Shown: positions 1 to 13,577 of the stretch, piece by piece
How the letters are laid out: each line of letters begins with the position of its first letter
How positions within the stretch are numbered: the stretch's first letter is position 1
From: Thinopyrum elongatum
Taxonomy: Eukaryota > Streptophyta > Magnoliopsida > Poales > Poaceae
Reading direction: 5' to 3'
Assembly (NCBI GenBank): GCA_011799875.1
Contig: CM022299.1
Coordinates: forward strand, 341,870,307 to 341,934,306
DNA: 64,000 nt
Notes under the pieces: model-generated
Told to the model about the DNA's origin: nothing
The model's input: the letters and a program-made list of their open reading frames with translations, nothing else
The model's database searches: none
Made by a program: the position numbers and the translations under genes

Positions 1-1472
1 ACTAACTTATTAACCTAGTTCCCAGTGCCAGTTGTTGTTTTTTCCTTGTTTTTGTGTTTACAGAAAATCAATACCAAACGGAGTCCAAATGGAACGAAAG
101 TTTTTGACGATTTTTCTTGTACTACAAGACACCCTGGAAGCTTCGGGAGGAGGCTAGAAGAGCCACGAGGTGGCCACAAGCTTAGGGGCATGCCCCAGGG
201 GGCGCCCCCAAGCTTGTGGGCCACCCATGGCACTTCCAACCCTATTTTTTCTTCTATAAATACCCAAATATTTCCCGTATACCAGAGGACAGACCAAAGA
301 TACTTTTCCGCCGCCGCAAGTTTCTGTCTTCGTGAGATCCCATATGGGTACCTTTTTCGGTACTCTGCTGGAGGGGGATTCGATCACGGAGGGCTTCTAC
401 ATCAACCTTGCTGCCATTCTGATGATGTGTGAGTAGTTTACCACAGACCTATGGGTCCATAGCTTGAAGCTAGATGGCTTCTTCTCTCTTTTTGATCTTC
501 AATACAATGTTCTCCTCGATGTTCTTGGAGATCTATTCGATGTAATCTTCTTTTGCGGTGCGTTTGTTGAGATCCGATGAATTGTGGGTTTATGATCAGA
601 TTATATATGAATATTATTTGAGTCTTCTCTGAACTCTTTTATGCATGATTTATATAGCTTTGTATTTCTCTCCGATCTATTGATTTGGTTTGGCCAACTA
701 GATTGATTTTTCTTGCAATGGGAGAGGTGCTTTGTAATGGGTTCAATCTTGCGGTGCTCAATCCGAGTGACAGAAAGGGACATGACATGTATTTGTATTG
801 TTGCCATTAAGGATAAAAAGATGGGGTTTGTTCATATTGATTGGATCTATCCCTCTACATCACGTCATCTTGCTTAAGGTGTTACTCCGTTCTTGTTAAC
901 TTAATACACTAGATGCATGCTGGATAGCGGTCGATGTGTGGAGTAATAGTAGTAGATGCAGGCAGGAGTCGGTCTACTTGTCACGGACGTGATGCCTATA
1001 TACATGATCATTGCCTTAGATATCGTCATAACTATGCGCTTTTCTATCAATTGCTCAATAGTAATTTGTTTACCCACCTTATGCTTTCTTTCAAGAGAGA
1101 AGCCTCTAGTGAAAACTATGGCCCTCGGGTCCATCTTTTATCATATTATTTTCAGATCTATAAAATAAAAAACTCAAAAAATACCTTGCGGCAATTTATT
1201 TACTTTTGTTTTATTTCGCGCTTTTACTTATCTTTTATATCTATCGCTATCAGGTCTCATCCTTGCAAGTAGCCGTGAAGGGATTGACAACCCCTTTATC
1301 GTGTTGGGTGCAAGTATTTGTTTGTTTGTGTAGGTGTAATTATTGGAGACTTGTGTGTTCCTCCTACCGGATTGATACCTTGGTTCTCAACTGAGTGAAA
1401 TACTTATCTCTACTTTGTTGCATCACCCTTTCCTCTTCAAGGGAAAATCCAACGCAAGCTCAAGAAGTAGCA
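1..1472 (+). mobile_element. LTR of element A (window starts about 105 bp into it)
   Basis: This sequence can be followed by eye along the two LTRs of element H (44880-46466 and 50297-51874), from the 'actaac.tattaacct' block near the start to the common end 'caagaagtagca' at 1472. A TATA-like box (tctataaata) lies at about 253-262, upstream of a leader-like region. The ORFs inside are LTR noise. Beyond 1472 comes B LTR sequence, not internal domain, so this is the right-hand (3') LTR of a plus-strand element whose body lies left of the window. The first five bases after it (cccac) would be its target duplication; the partner copy is off-window. Confidence 0.8.
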
Positions 1473-1797
1473 CCCACTACCCACCTGGGCGCGCCGGGCT
1501 CCCCCTGGCGTGCCCTGATAGGTACTGGGCCCCTCGAGCACCGCCTTGCATTGATTCTTCTTCCAAAAGTTCACATATATTCCAAAATAAATCTTTGTAA
1601 ATTTTTATCGCGTTTGGAATTTGTTTGATATGGATATTCTGCGAAACAAAAAACTAGCAACAAACAGGAACTGGCACTGGGACTGGATCAATATGTTAGT
1701 CCAATAAATCATATAAATTGTTGCCAAAAGTATGTGAAAGTTGTATAATATTGGCATGGAACAATAAAAAATTTATAGATACGATAGAGATGTATCA
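1473..1797 (-). mobile_element. truncated 3' LTR of minus-strand element B
   Basis: This is nearly the same sequence as 7478-7799, the start of the 5' LTR of B. It reads on the minus strand from TGATACATCTC at 1797. Only about 325 bp are present because element A interrupts it at 1472/1473; the rest should lie left of the window. Immediately inside (1798 onward) is a purine-rich sequence on the minus strand (AAGCTTGGGGATGC), which fits a polypurine tract next to a 3' LTR. Confidence 0.8.
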
Positions 1798-3579
1798 GCA
1801 TCCCCAAGCTTAATTCCTGCTCGTCCTCGAGTAGGTAAATGATAAAAAAGATAATTTTTGATGTGGAATGCTACCTAGCATAATCTTGATCATATAATCT
1901 AATCATGGCATGAATATTAATACACGAGTGATTCAAAGCAATAGTCTATAATTTGACATAAAGACATCAATACTCAGGCATCCCAACAAACAATCATATC
2001 TTTCAAAATATCAATGCTAAAGAACGATGTCCCTACAAAATCATATAGTCTTGTCATGCTCCATCTTCTTAACACAAAGTATTTATCATGCACAACCCTG
2101 ATGACAAGCTGAGCAATTGGTTCATACTTTTTAACGTGCTTCAGCTTTTTCAACCCCCACGCAATACATGAGCGCAAGCCATGGACATAGCACTATGGGC
2201 GGAATAGAGTATGACGACAGGGGTAAACATAGAGAAGACAAAAAAGTAAGAAAGTCTCACATCGACGTGGCTAATCAAGGGGCTATGGAGATGCCCACCA
2301 ATTGATATTAATTTGAGGAGTAGGGATTGCCATGCAACGGATGCACTAAGAGCTATAAGTGTATGAAAGGTCAATATGAAAACTAAGTGGGTGTGCATCA
2401 CCCTTGCTTGCTCAAGACCTCGGGCAATTAAGAAAGCCCATCATCGTAATATACAAGCCAAGTTCTATAATGAAAAATTCCCACTAGTATATGAAAGTGA
2501 CTACATAGGAGACTCTCTACATGAAAAACATGGTGCTACTTTGAAGCACAAGTGTGGAAAGGATAGTAACATTGCCCCTTCTCCCCTTTTCTCTCATTTT
2601 TTTTCTTGAGCTCTTTTTGGCCTTTTTTTCTTTTTTTAATTTTGTCCAAAGTCTCATCCTGACTTGTGGGGGAATCATAGTCTCCATCATCCTTTCCTCA
2701 CTGGGACAATGCTCTAATAATGAATAATGATGATCATCACACTTCTATTTACTTACAACTCAAAAATTACAACTCGATATCTAGAACAATATGACTCTAT
2801 ATGAATGCCTCTGGCAGTGTACCAGGATGTGCAATGATCTAGCGTAGCAAAGATATCAAAAAAGGGACAAGCCATAAAAATATCATGCTTTACGATCATG
2901 CAAAGCAATATGAAAATGAATACTCAAGTCATGTATATGATGATTATGGAAGTTGTGTGGCAATATATTTCGGAATGGCTATGGAAATGCCATAATAGGT
3001 AGATATGGTGGCTGTTTTGAGGAACATATAATAAGGCTTATGTGTGATAGAGCGTATCATATCACAGGGTTTGGATGCACAGGTGAAGTTTGCACCAACT
3101 CTCGAGGTGAGAAAGGGCAATGCACGGTACCGAAGAGGGTAGCAAATTGCGGAAAGGTAAGAGTGCGTATAATCCATGGACTCACATTAGTCATAAAGAA
3201 CTCACATACTTATTGCGAAAGTTTATTATCCCTTGAAGCAAAGTACCACTACGCATGACCCTAGGGGGATAGATTGGTAGGAAAAGACCATCGCTCGTCC
3301 CCGACCGCCACTCATAAGGAAGACAATCAATAATAAATCATGCTCCAACTTCTTAGCATAACGAGATATTATACGTGCATGCTTCGGGAATCACAAACCT
3401 TAACACCAACATTCTTACTAAACCACAATCATTCACTAGTACCTCCCACATATTACCATCTCTATATCGCAAAACTATTGCAAGGAATCAAACATATCAT
3501 ATTTAGTGATCTACAAGTTTTATGTTGGATTTTATGACTAACTATGCAAATGATCAATTCATGTTGACTCTCTAAATAG

Positions 3580-3776
3580 ATATAAGTGAAGCAAGAGAGT
3601 TTAATTCTTTATACAGAGTACTTGCCCATGCTCCAATAAGTATAAGTGAAGCTAAAGAGCATTCTACAAATAATGGTTTTCTATATGTAGAGAAATAGGC
3701 AATCCAAACTTCAAATGATGTAAGTGAAGCACATGAAGCATTCTATAAAGCCATACAAAAAAGATATAAGTGAAGT
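3580..3776 (-). repeat. four spaced copies of a GCTTCACTTATAT motif
   Basis: On the plus strand the motif reads (A/G)TATAAGTGAAGC at 3580-3592, 3640-3652, 3719-3730 (variant start) and 3764-3776. Each copy is next to a short 'agag' or 'gcat' word. The same motif occurs in matching orientation relative to the element in H (48441, 48482, 48547). Its role is unknown. Confidence 0.7.
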
Positions 3777-5249
3777 GCATAGAGCATTCTATAAATCAGC
3801 CAAGGACTATCTCATACTAGCATGGTGCATTATTAAAATAAAAATAAAAAGCACACAACACTCCCAGATTTACGCATATCACGTGAACAAAACAAAAATC
3901 GAAACATACCGATACTTGTTGAAGAAAGATGGGATGCCTTCCGGGGCATCCCCAAGCTTAGACGGTTGAGTCTCCTTGAATATTTACTTGGGGTGCCTTG
4001 GGCATCCCCAAGCTTGAACTCTTGCCTCTCCTCCTTCTCCTCATATCGAGACCTCCTCGATCTTCGAACACTTCATCTACACAAAACTTAACAAAACCTC
4101 CGTGAGAGCCATTAGCATAATAAAACAAATCACTACTTTAAGTAATGTTGCAAACCCATTCATATTTTATTTTTGCATTATACCTACTGCATTCTAACTT
4201 CTCCATGGCTTATACCACCCGATACAATCCATAGTTCCATCAAAACAAGCAAAACAATGCATCAAAAACAGAATCTGTCAAAAACAGAATAGTATGTAGC
4301 AATCTGAATATTGACTATACTTCTTTAACTCCAAAAATTCTTAAACATTTGGAAAAAATAAAAAATTTGTGTGGCAGTACTTTGTAAATAATTCATAATT
4401 TTTGCATGTTCCAGTAAAAAATGTAAATTCACGCACTACGGCAAAAGTTTTTTGTTTTTTGCACCGCACACACCAAACAAGCAATCTGAACATCCTAAAG
4501 GCAAATCTTGGCACATTATTTTTATAATACAATGGATTTGTACAAGGGAATAATTATTTTTGTTGAAAAGTTTCTGTAATTCAAGATTCACAAAGTTTCC
4601 ATGGGCATGAATAAAGTTCAAGGCATGCTCCCGCTTCCACGGTGCTCATCTTTCTAACTTTCACTCTTCTTTTTGTAAAGTTAAGTTCCCCTCTATATTT
4701 TTTTGTTTTTAAACTTTATAAAAGCACACAACAGAATAAAATGACTCTCTAAAACTTCTGAGTTGTCTCCCTGGCAGCGCTTTCTTTAAAGCCATTAAGC
4801 TAGGCATAAAGTGCTCAAGTAATTGATCCACCCGGATCCCAAGGTATATCAAAGCCAATTTTAATTAACAATGATTTGTAATTTTGTAGTGAGCACAAAG
4901 CAAAATATATCATGCAATGACGAAGCCTAACTCTCTTCCTATGCATCGGCATGTCATAAAAGAACAATTCATGCACACAAAGTAAAGGCTGATACATAGC
5001 ATAAATAGTTTCTTGCAATTTTATTGTACTGGAAACATAGAGAGGTTGAGATATAGTTCCTCACTCATAATAATTGCAAGTAGGAGCAGCAAGCACATGC
5101 ATATTATATTCATCAAAATCATCATGTGCAATAGTAAAACGCAACCCATCAATATAATCCTTAATAAGAGCAAACTTCTCCGATATAGTGTAGTTTGGAG
5201 AATTCAAAAAGATAATAGGACTATTATGTATGGGTGAAATAGCAACAAT

Positions 5250-6173
5250 TTAATTCTTAACATAAGGAACTATAGCAAGTTCATGTCCATAAGCATAATT
5301 CAAATTGGCATCTTGGCCACAAGCATAGCAAGCATCAATTTCATCAAAAAGGGATATTTCAAACGAATCAACGAGACCATAGCAATCATCATAGCATTCA
5401 TCCTTCGGTAAGCACGAAGGGAAATTAAACAATGTATGAGTTGAATAGTTACTCTCATTATAAGGTGGGCACGGGTAGCTAATCCGCTCTTCCTCCTTTT
5501 ATTCTTCGCTCTCCTCCTCATCTTTTTCATCAAATGAGCTCACAGTTTCAGCAATTTCTTCTTCCATAGTTTCTTGCGAAATATTAGTCTCTCCTTGGAC
5601 AACAGAGACTTTCTCAATAAACTCATTAATATCGGCATTATATTCATAATTCACATAGCAATATTGAAGTATAGCAAAAAAATTAGGTCTGTAAACAGCA
5701 TCATCATAATTTTCATACTTTTTAAACAAAGATTCAATTTCATAAGCACCTTAAAAGCAACAAATTCTTCTATTCGTTCCACATCATAGTAATCATATCT
5801 ACCATGAGCATAATGTTTCATTATCATTAAATTCACATGAAAAGGGAAGGTGTGGAGCCTTCATCCTAGAGCAACAAGTATTATCATATCTCAAGCACAA
5901 ATTCCAAGCATACCATTGCAAACAATCAATTTGATCCCATAAGAGTTTCCCTTTTTGAGTCAAGTGATAATCCCTAAAGTATTCACGTTGATCCAACGTG
6001 TCTCCCATTATCAAGTTGAATGGGGTTTTCTCAGGATTATCAAAGTAGTGTTTAATATTTTCAACATAACGAGCATCGAGGGTTTTAGGAGGTTCCCCAT
6101 CTCCATGAGTAGAAGTACAACTAATTTTTTTGGTATTTTGTGTTCCATATCCATAACTAAAGATATAAAACAA
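5250..6173 (-). pseudogene. degraded gag-like ORF of element B
   Basis: Three consecutive minus-strand open stretches (5799-6173, 5499-5729, 5250-5432) follow the primer site. The first has 124 residues with no recognised domain. The second is acidic, ending in Glu-rich sequence. The third contains a CYACGQ segment and a YAYGHELAIVPYV motif that I recall from ORFs of non-autonomous Triticeae Gypsy elements. They are separated by stop codons or frame changes, so no full protein can be made. Assignment to gag is from position only. Confidence 0.5.
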
Positions 6174-6249
6174 CTTAGAACAGGAAATAAAAACTACTTA
6201 GTGATAAAGCAAGCAAACACACACGAGAATATTTACCCCACGCTATTGC

Positions 6250-6267
6250 TCCCTGGCAACGGTGCCA
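6250..6267 (-). other. primer binding site of B (tRNA-Asp type)
   Basis: The minus strand reads TGGCACCGTTGCCAGGGA. It matches the complement of the plant tRNA-Asp 3' end (TGGCGCCGTTGCCGGGGA) at 16 of 18 positions; both differences are G to A. It lies 11 bases inside the 5' LTR end, the usual place. Confidence 0.8.
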
Positions 6268-6278
6268 GAAAAAGATCT

Positions 6279-7799
6279 TGATAACCCACAAGTATAGGGG
6301 ATCAATTGTAGCCTCTTTCGATAAGTAAGAGTGTCGAACCCAACGAGGAGCTAAAGGTAGGATTTATATTCCCTTCAAGTTCTATCGACCACTGATACAA
6401 CTCTACGCACACTTAACGTTCGCTTTACCTAGAACAAGTATGAAAATATTTTGTAGGTGTGATAGGATAAGTTTGCAAGAATAAAACTAGAAGTACTTGG
6501 CAACAATAAAAATAGGAGTAATTTGCAAGATAATAAAAGTTAGTTGTTTAGTAGAAAAGTTTTTGTCACACAAGAAAGTTATTTGTCCCTAGGCAATCGA
6601 TAACTAGACCGGTAATCATTATTGCAATTTTATATGAGGGAGAAGCATGAGCTAACATACTTTCCGTACTTGGATCATATGCACTTATGATTGGAACTCT
6701 AGCAAGCATCTGTAACTACCAAAGATCATTAAGGCAAAACCCAACCATAGCATTAAGTATCAAGTCCTCTTTATCCCATACGCAACAACTCCATTACTCG
6801 GGTATAAGCTTCTGTCACTCTCGCCACCCACCATAAGAGAATGATGAACGTATTGCAACACCCTACAACAGGGATCCCACACGCTTGCGCGACATGGAGG
6901 GCACCATAGGACAACACCAAAATAAAACATACAACTCAAACCAATCACGATCATCAATCAACCCATAGGACAAAACGAACCTACTCAAACATCATAGGAT
7001 GGCAACACATCATTGGATAACAATATGTAGCATGAAGCACCATGTTTAAGTAGAGATTATAGCGGGTAGAAGAGAGGTTACACCGCTGCATAGAGGGGGG
7101 GGGGAGTTGGTGGTGACGGCGGTGAAGTTTTTGATGTAGATCGCCGTCAAGGCGATTGCCTCAGCGGCGCTCCGGCGCCACCGAGAGAGAGGGGGGAGAT
7201 CCCCCTCCTTCTTCTCCTTGCTTGGCCTCCCCCTAGATGGGAGGAGGTTTTCCCCTCTGGACCTTGGCCTCCATGGCATCCGGAGGGGCTAGAGCCCCTC
7301 CGAGATTGGATCTCTCTCTCTGTTCTCTTCTGTTTCGCGTTCCTGTTTTCTGGCCCTTCACCGTTTCTTAAATTCCTGGAGATCCGTAACTCCGATCGGA
7401 CTGAAATTTTAACACGATTTGTTTCCGGATATTATCTTTCTTGCGACGAAAGAAGGGCAGCAACCGCCTTACGAGGTGCCCACTACCTACCTGGGCGCGC
7501 CGGGCCCCCTGGCGTGCCCCGATAGGTAGTGGGCCCCTCGAGCACCACCTTGCGTTGATTCTTCTTCGAAAAATTCACATATATTCCAAAATAAATGTTC
7601 ATAAATTTTTATCACATTTTGACTTCGTTTTATATGGATATTCTGCGATACAAAAAAAAGTAACAAACAGGAACTGGCACTGGGCAGTGGATCAATATGT
7701 TAGTCCACTAAATCATAAAAATTGTTGCAAAAGTATGTGAAAGTTGTATAATATTGGCATGGAACAATAAAAAATTATAGATACGACGGAGACGTATCA
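6279..7799 (-). mobile_element. 5' LTR of element B
   Basis: The LTR reads on the minus strand from TGATACGTCTCC (7799) to TGGGTTATCA (6279), with TG...CA ends and 1521 bp. Its first 322 bp are duplicated at 1473-1797. The flank 7800-7804 is cctcc, the expected target duplication; its partner is off-window. A G homopolymer of about 11 bases sits near 7087. The left half of the LTR (GC-rich, about 7100-7300) holds random ORFs only. Confidence 0.8.
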
Positions 7800-10700
7800 C
7801 CTCCAAACAATCAACTTTACAGGGGGAGTTTTATTTTATTATATTTTACTTTGTTTTTGTTTGACGGGACTGGGCATCCCAATTACCAGCCTCTCTCATG
7901 CAAAGACGAGTGAATAAAATCTCGTCATGAGAATAACCCGCTTATCAAGGAAGATATTGACTGCCCCGTCGCTCCATTTCATGACCCGGATTTGACAAAA
8001 TCCAAGTCTCTGTGCTTACTGTGCTATCCCTAGATCGTAGCTAGCACACACAGTAATAAGAATGAATATAAGTAAAACATACATCATTTTACTACAACGG
8101 TAGATCCAGAGTTGAGAAAATATATACCATTCACACAGCTCAATGCTGGCACATAATACAGCGGAATAATACGTAGTTGCTATGTTAAGGCTCCATCAAC
8201 GCCACTGGGCTCGTTGAGTGTAGACCATAACCCTATCGTCTCTTAATATGTCGAGATCTGCACATGACAGGTGCAGATAAGTACCTGAAATGTACTCGCA
8301 AGTTGCAAAGGAAAGTTTAACAGAAAATATATGCAAGGTAAGTATTGGTGGAGGTTTCCTTTGCATAAAGCCAATTTTCTACTATACTAAATTTTGTAAA
8401 CTTCTTTTGAAAAAAATAGTTTTTAGTATAAAAGGTAGGAGTGAGACACTTGGATATACGCACCAGTGCTCATTCTCCAAAATTCTTCTTCACTCCAAGT
8501 CTTCAGTTGCTCAAAATTGCCCGTAACCGGGGGCACGGCTAATCGATTAGGTTTAACCCTCTGCAGAGGTCATACATGTTCCCCACATGACACAATCAAC
8601 CCTTTGTGTCGTGACACCACTTTGGGTGTGTGACCAGGAGGAGATTGTGACAAAGCTTTTCCAAATGACCCCCTTTATTTATTTCTAGCACGGCCCGCTC
8701 CCTTGGCTATTAAGACCCATCTTCGATGAGCATACCTGAATAAGGGTTTTCCGATAAGGAAGAGCTAAGCCAGAGCCATAATAGCATGTGGCTGTACTGG
8801 AAGCTACATCAAACTGTACTTGGAAGATCTCGGTCCCCTGGACGGCGGTCCCCACCAAAACCTGTGTGCAAGTCCCCAGTCGGGCGCATTCACTACAAGA
8901 CCCCGATGGGCGCAATCACTTGTAGACACTCCCGTCATACCTTTCCGCACAGGGAGTAGAAGTAAAATACTATATAGCTTATTTTGTTTTTCAAAAGTTT
9001 TCACAAAACGTTGCCCCAAAAGAGGGCAAGTTTATTCATTTAAAACTTGTTTGATTCCCAACCCCTTTTTTTGTAAGCATGGCTAAGCATAGCTACAAGT
9101 TCCTAGGGCTTTAACTAGCAATAGTTGTTAGCAAAACTTTTTAGTAAAACATGCATATTAATAAAAGAGTTCATGCATATTACGAAAACATAGGATAAGG
9201 AATGATCAAGTTGCAACTTGCCTGGGTCTCTTGAAGATGAAATGTTCTACTCTTAGTCGTCTCTCCTTCACCTTACGATATATCTAACGATACAAGAAAA
9301 TAATTCAACACACAACAAATCCAAATAAAAGATACAAATTCACAATACAAATTATTTAGTTTTTACTATTACTAAGCTAGTTACTATGGCGTGGTAGGGT
9401 TGAGATAGGATCAAGTTGGCTTGACTGAAAATATGACATAAATCATATTCCGGGGTTGGATCAAATTGATACAAGTTAGGATCATGGGTTGAAGGGTTGC
9501 GAGGCAAGGTTCTACGACAAAGTCTATGATGGGTTTGATTGGAATATTGACTTGGGTCTAATGAAAATAATAGATGGAGTTGGTGGCATAAGGTTTATGT
9601 TACAAAATTTATGTAACATTTCCTATGTCCAAATTTGTATAATGATGGCATATGACCAAAGAGATTTTCTAGGGATCAATCTAAGAGATTTAACTTAGTG
9701 TCAAATTTTATTTTAACGAAGTTATTAAATAATGATCGAGAAGGTCAAATTAAGGAGTTGATATTAAAACAGTGACTAAACCTTGCTGAAAAAATATATG
9801 CAATGAGTCCTAACAGAAAGGTGAGGTCCTAAGGTCCAACTTTCATATAATAAACATTTTTATATGAATTATAGAATAAAAGATATAGCCGAAATACTCA
9901 AATTAGCATTTAAATCAGAACGAAATTTAAACTTGCCAAAAACTGAGATCACAAATTTTTATAATAAACTAATGTTCCAAGGAATCCGGGGATATAAAAT
10001 TTGTTTAGGAGATATGATTTTCCGAAGTTTGAATATTTTTCTGAAAATGTATTACGGGATCAAAACTGATCTGCCACGTGTCATGCTGTGATTGGTGGAT
10101 ACCCCTTCAACTAAGAACACGGTTGAGAAGGAAATGGCTGGGCGCTCACCGGAGTCGACGGCCATGACGGCGGAGATGGGCGGTGCGGCCTCGGCTTCGC
10201 CCGGTTTCGACGACGGAGAAATAGCCAGCCATGAGGAAGACATGACGAAGTCTACGGAGGCAGTAGAGAGGTCAACCGCATCCTTTAGGTGTCTCCAGGC
10301 GCAGCTGGAATTGGCTTCGCCGGCGATAAGATTTGGGACTTCGCGGTCCTCACGTACGGGGCAGCCTAAGGATTAACAGCAAGGTCAATCGGATGCGCAT
10401 GGATAGCTCCATTATAAATGAAGGAACGAAAGGGAAAGGGCTGTGCTTACGGTGACGAAATCTTGGTCGGACGCGACGACGGAGTATGTACTCCGGCGAG
10501 CAATTGCTCGGACTAGACGATAAGATGTAGAGGGTTTTCTGGAGAGGAGGTGGGAGGATTCAAGGCGCTCCTCAGGGTTCCTTTTATAGAGGAAGGGGAG
10601 GCTGGGAGATGGAGATCAAGAGAACTCATCGTGGCTATTAATGGCAGTTTGTGCATGTACGTTTCACGATTCCATTCGTCGAATTAAAGCAATAATGTCC

Positions 10701-11619
10701 AATTTTTATTCCCTGAATGGATTCGTCATAAAGTTCTCCACATTTTTCGTGGAGACCCCGGAGTGAAACAGACAAGGAATTGAGAATGAGGAGGAAAGTA
10801 AGAGGAGGAGGCCATGGCTGTTTCTGTTCTGTTCCAGCTCCAGATGAAAGGAGGAAGGAGGAGTTGCGTGGAGTTGGGCTATGAAAAAAGAACAAATTAA
10901 CATGGGCCTTAGTGGGGAACTAGGTCCAAGGGGAAAGGAAAGGAAAAAAAACTAATGGGCTGTGCTGCTTCGCTCGCGAGCGCTGGATTGTAAGAGAAAA
11001 GATAGGCTAATCCCAGTAATAGGTTAGGACAGTATCTTATGTACGTGCACAAATTTTTTACTTAAAACAGAAAATAAAAATGTTTGTCTCGAAAAAAATT
11101 AATTTATTATTTGGAGTCCATGAAAAATAGTATTAGAATTTAATAAAATACATTTTGTGCACAAACTACTATTAATTCTTTATGGACAAATTGAATTACT
11201 AAATTTTTTTTAGAGATTTGCAAATTCCTGAAATGATAACTATGCAGTATTAAATATTTCCAAATATTTTTTTGGTGAAGTCACATTATCTCCTCTCATT
11301 AAATTTAGTTGAATAATTTGGAAATATTTAATTGGCGTTAAATTTCCAAATAAGATCTAATTTCAGATGGAACCCCAAAATTCAAAATAACTCTTTTATG
11401 AAATATCTATCCACCATATTTGAGAAAGTCATTTTATTCTCACTCCATAATATTGAATATGGTTTCAAAATATTTCATAGGAGTCCGAAAGAGAAGAAAT
11501 CAAAACTCATTTTTTTAAACAATACCCAAAACGGTTTTAATTTCCCATGAAAATCGTAGCAACTCACTCAGTAATAATAAATATTAACATTCCAAAATTT
11601 GAATTTTTTGGGGATTACA
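7800..11619 (-). mobile_element. remnant E: long LTR-like sequence of chromovirus type, minus strand
   Basis: Read on the minus strand it starts with TGTAATCCCC at 11619, like the TGTAACACCCC starts of D1 and D2, and has the same plan as those LTRs. An AT-rich lead comes first, then a TATA box (tctataaaagg, 10580-10590), a GC-richer leader at 10090-10380, and AT-rich sequence with a 'gcgagtacattt' block near 8290. It runs into B at 7800, and the rest is presumably left of the window. No coding region is supported; the short ORFs here, including 10092-10376, match nothing I recognise. It could also be an unrelated intergenic repeat. Confidence 0.5.
10580..10590 (-). promoter_or_regulatory. TATA box in remnant E
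   Basis: The minus strand reads TCTATAAAAGG followed by a C-rich leader and a possible splice donor (CACCGTAAGC) near 10450. This is the usual arrangement of an LTR promoter. Transcription is inferred, not shown. Confidence 0.5.
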
Positions 11620-12019
11620 CTCCATGAGCATACGGGCACACAAAATAGATGTTTATTTGAACGATTAGTGATGGCAGATGCAAATTTAGTTGGAACAACA
11701 TAGTAATACCGTATGTAGGTAGATATGATCGACTCTTTTGGAATAACTTTGGGGTTTCAGGATTTTAGATGCACAAGCAGTATTCCCGCTTAGTACAGGC
11801 GAAGGCTAGCAAATAGATTGGGAAGCGACGAACTAGAGAGCGACAATTGTCATAATCATGCATTGTGAATATTTAACATTGACCATGAGCATGAGTAGGA
11901 TATAAACACTCTGAATATGAATATCATAAAGGCTGCTTTGGTTTTGAATCAACCACATATGTGAACATGTGCCAAGTCAAGCCACTTGACTTCTTCAGAA
12001 GAGGATACCATCCTAATAT
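11620..12019. other. unassigned spacer
   Basis: About 400 bp between remnant E and the tandem array. No coding region, terminal repeat or recognised repeat is seen. Confidence 0.4.
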
Positions 12020-13577
12020 ACTATATGTATGAAAAGGGTGCAGTGTGATATTTAACTACATTCACAACTTTGATGTGGCCTTACTATATGTATGAAAAGG
12101 GTGCGGTGTGATATTTAACTACATTCACAACTTTGATGTGGCACATGTGCCTCGCAAATTAACCGGACTTCCCCGACCCCAAGGAGGTTGCAGGTAGTGC
12201 GAAGTAGCCCCCTCCCCCCCCCCCACACACACGTCGGGGGGAGGGCATCTCACCAAGACGTATGGTAACAATGACCAGGCAGAATCCAACTTGGTCGTAT
12301 AACCTCTCTCGCTCGTTGTTGGTCAAAGTCATGGACATCCACACGACCCCGCAAAATGGGCTAGCTTTTGTCGCTGATAACCTCGCAAGGGAGTGCCTGA
12401 AGACAAAACCCACTCTGTGCATGTGGCCCAAACATATGTATATGGAAGTGGTGTGTGGTGTTTGAATACCCAATGCGCAAATTTGATGTGGCACCATGCT
12501 TTGGAACCGTAAAATCCCCACAGTGAGCGAGGGTTCACGACGCGTAACATGCGCTCAAACTTAATTAATTAGGCCTGGAATGATTGACCTAACTATACGG
12601 TAACACGGACCAAAGAAGAAGAATCCACCCTGGTAACCTTTCTCGTCGTCGGTCGAAATGATGGACGTCCACGCGGGCCCATGAATATATATAGGCTTGC
12701 CGCCAATAACCAAGCGAGTGAGAGTGTCCAAAGACAACCATTGCATGCATGTGTCCCGAACATATTTATCGAGGTGCGTGATGCATGCATATGTGTTGAA
12801 TACCCAATGCACAACATTGATGTGGTGCATGCGTTGAAAATCGCATAGGTCCCCACACAGAGCAAGAGATTCATGATGTGTCGTGTGCTCCCCCACTTCG
12901 ATCCAGTGGGGTGGATTCATGTGTACACATACGCTATTAATTATGACCTATACCGTGAGACAAACAAAAAATTAATCCCCTCCTAAGTCAAATTAATTAA
13001 CCCTCTCTCGCTGTTGGTGAAAGTGATGGACCAAGCGGGCCCACGGATGGAAGCATCGCCGATAACCGCGTGACTGAGTTGAGAGGACAACTACCATCGC
13101 TTACATGTGTGCCAAACATATATATGGAGAGAGGTGTGTGGTTGTGATGTTTTGAATACCTAATGCACAACTTTGATGTGGCATCTCTGCCTCAAAATCC
13201 ATAAAGTCCCCACACGGAGTAAGGTTCATGACACCTAGTATATGCTGGTCCCATCCCCCCTTCGACACGTACTATATATATACTCCTACCGTAACACAGC
13301 CCTCAAAGAATTAATCCTCCTTGTTCGTCAAACTATACTTCTCTCTCGTTGGGTCAAGTGATGGACGACGACCTCGCGAGCCCACAAGAGCGAAGCGTAT
13401 GTCGCACGCGAGTGAGCGTCCTATATAGGACAACCACCGTCTACATGTGGCCCAAAGAGGTATTTGTGTGATGTTTGAACACGCAATGCACAACTTTGAT
13501 GTGGCACCTATCTATACCTCAGAAACAAAAAAGTCCCCACAGAGAGCGAGGTTCGTGATGCGTGGTATGTGCTACCG

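Larger units (their letters stand above)
1798..6278 (-). mobile_element. internal domain of element B (Athila-type Gypsy, non-autonomous)
   Basis: This is the body of a minus-strand LTR retrotransposon between a tRNA-Asp-type primer site (6250-6267) and a purine tract next to 1797. Only its 5' part codes for anything (about 5250-6173, degraded gag-like). The remaining 3.4 kb has no convincing coding region and corresponds, inverted, to the 3' non-coding part of H (47519-50296): both share the 'tcatttacctactcgaggac' type end and a repeated GCTTCACTTATAT motif. No RT, RNase H or integrase motif is visible, so the element depended on other elements for enzymes. The name Athila-type rests on the primer site and on relatedness to H, not on pol. 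Confidence 0.7.

Noticed and set aside
7080..7100. G homopolymer as a polypurine tract
   Set aside because: It lies in the middle of the B LTR, not next to an LTR edge.
8685..9086. ORFs of 70-88 aa on both strands near 8.7-9.1 kb
   Set aside because: No family resemblance; they lie within LTR-like remnant E.
10092..10376. 94-aa GC-rich ORF as a host gene exon
   Set aside because: No recognisable domain; it lies downstream of the TATA box in remnant E, on the opposite strand, where a GC-rich LTR leader is expected.
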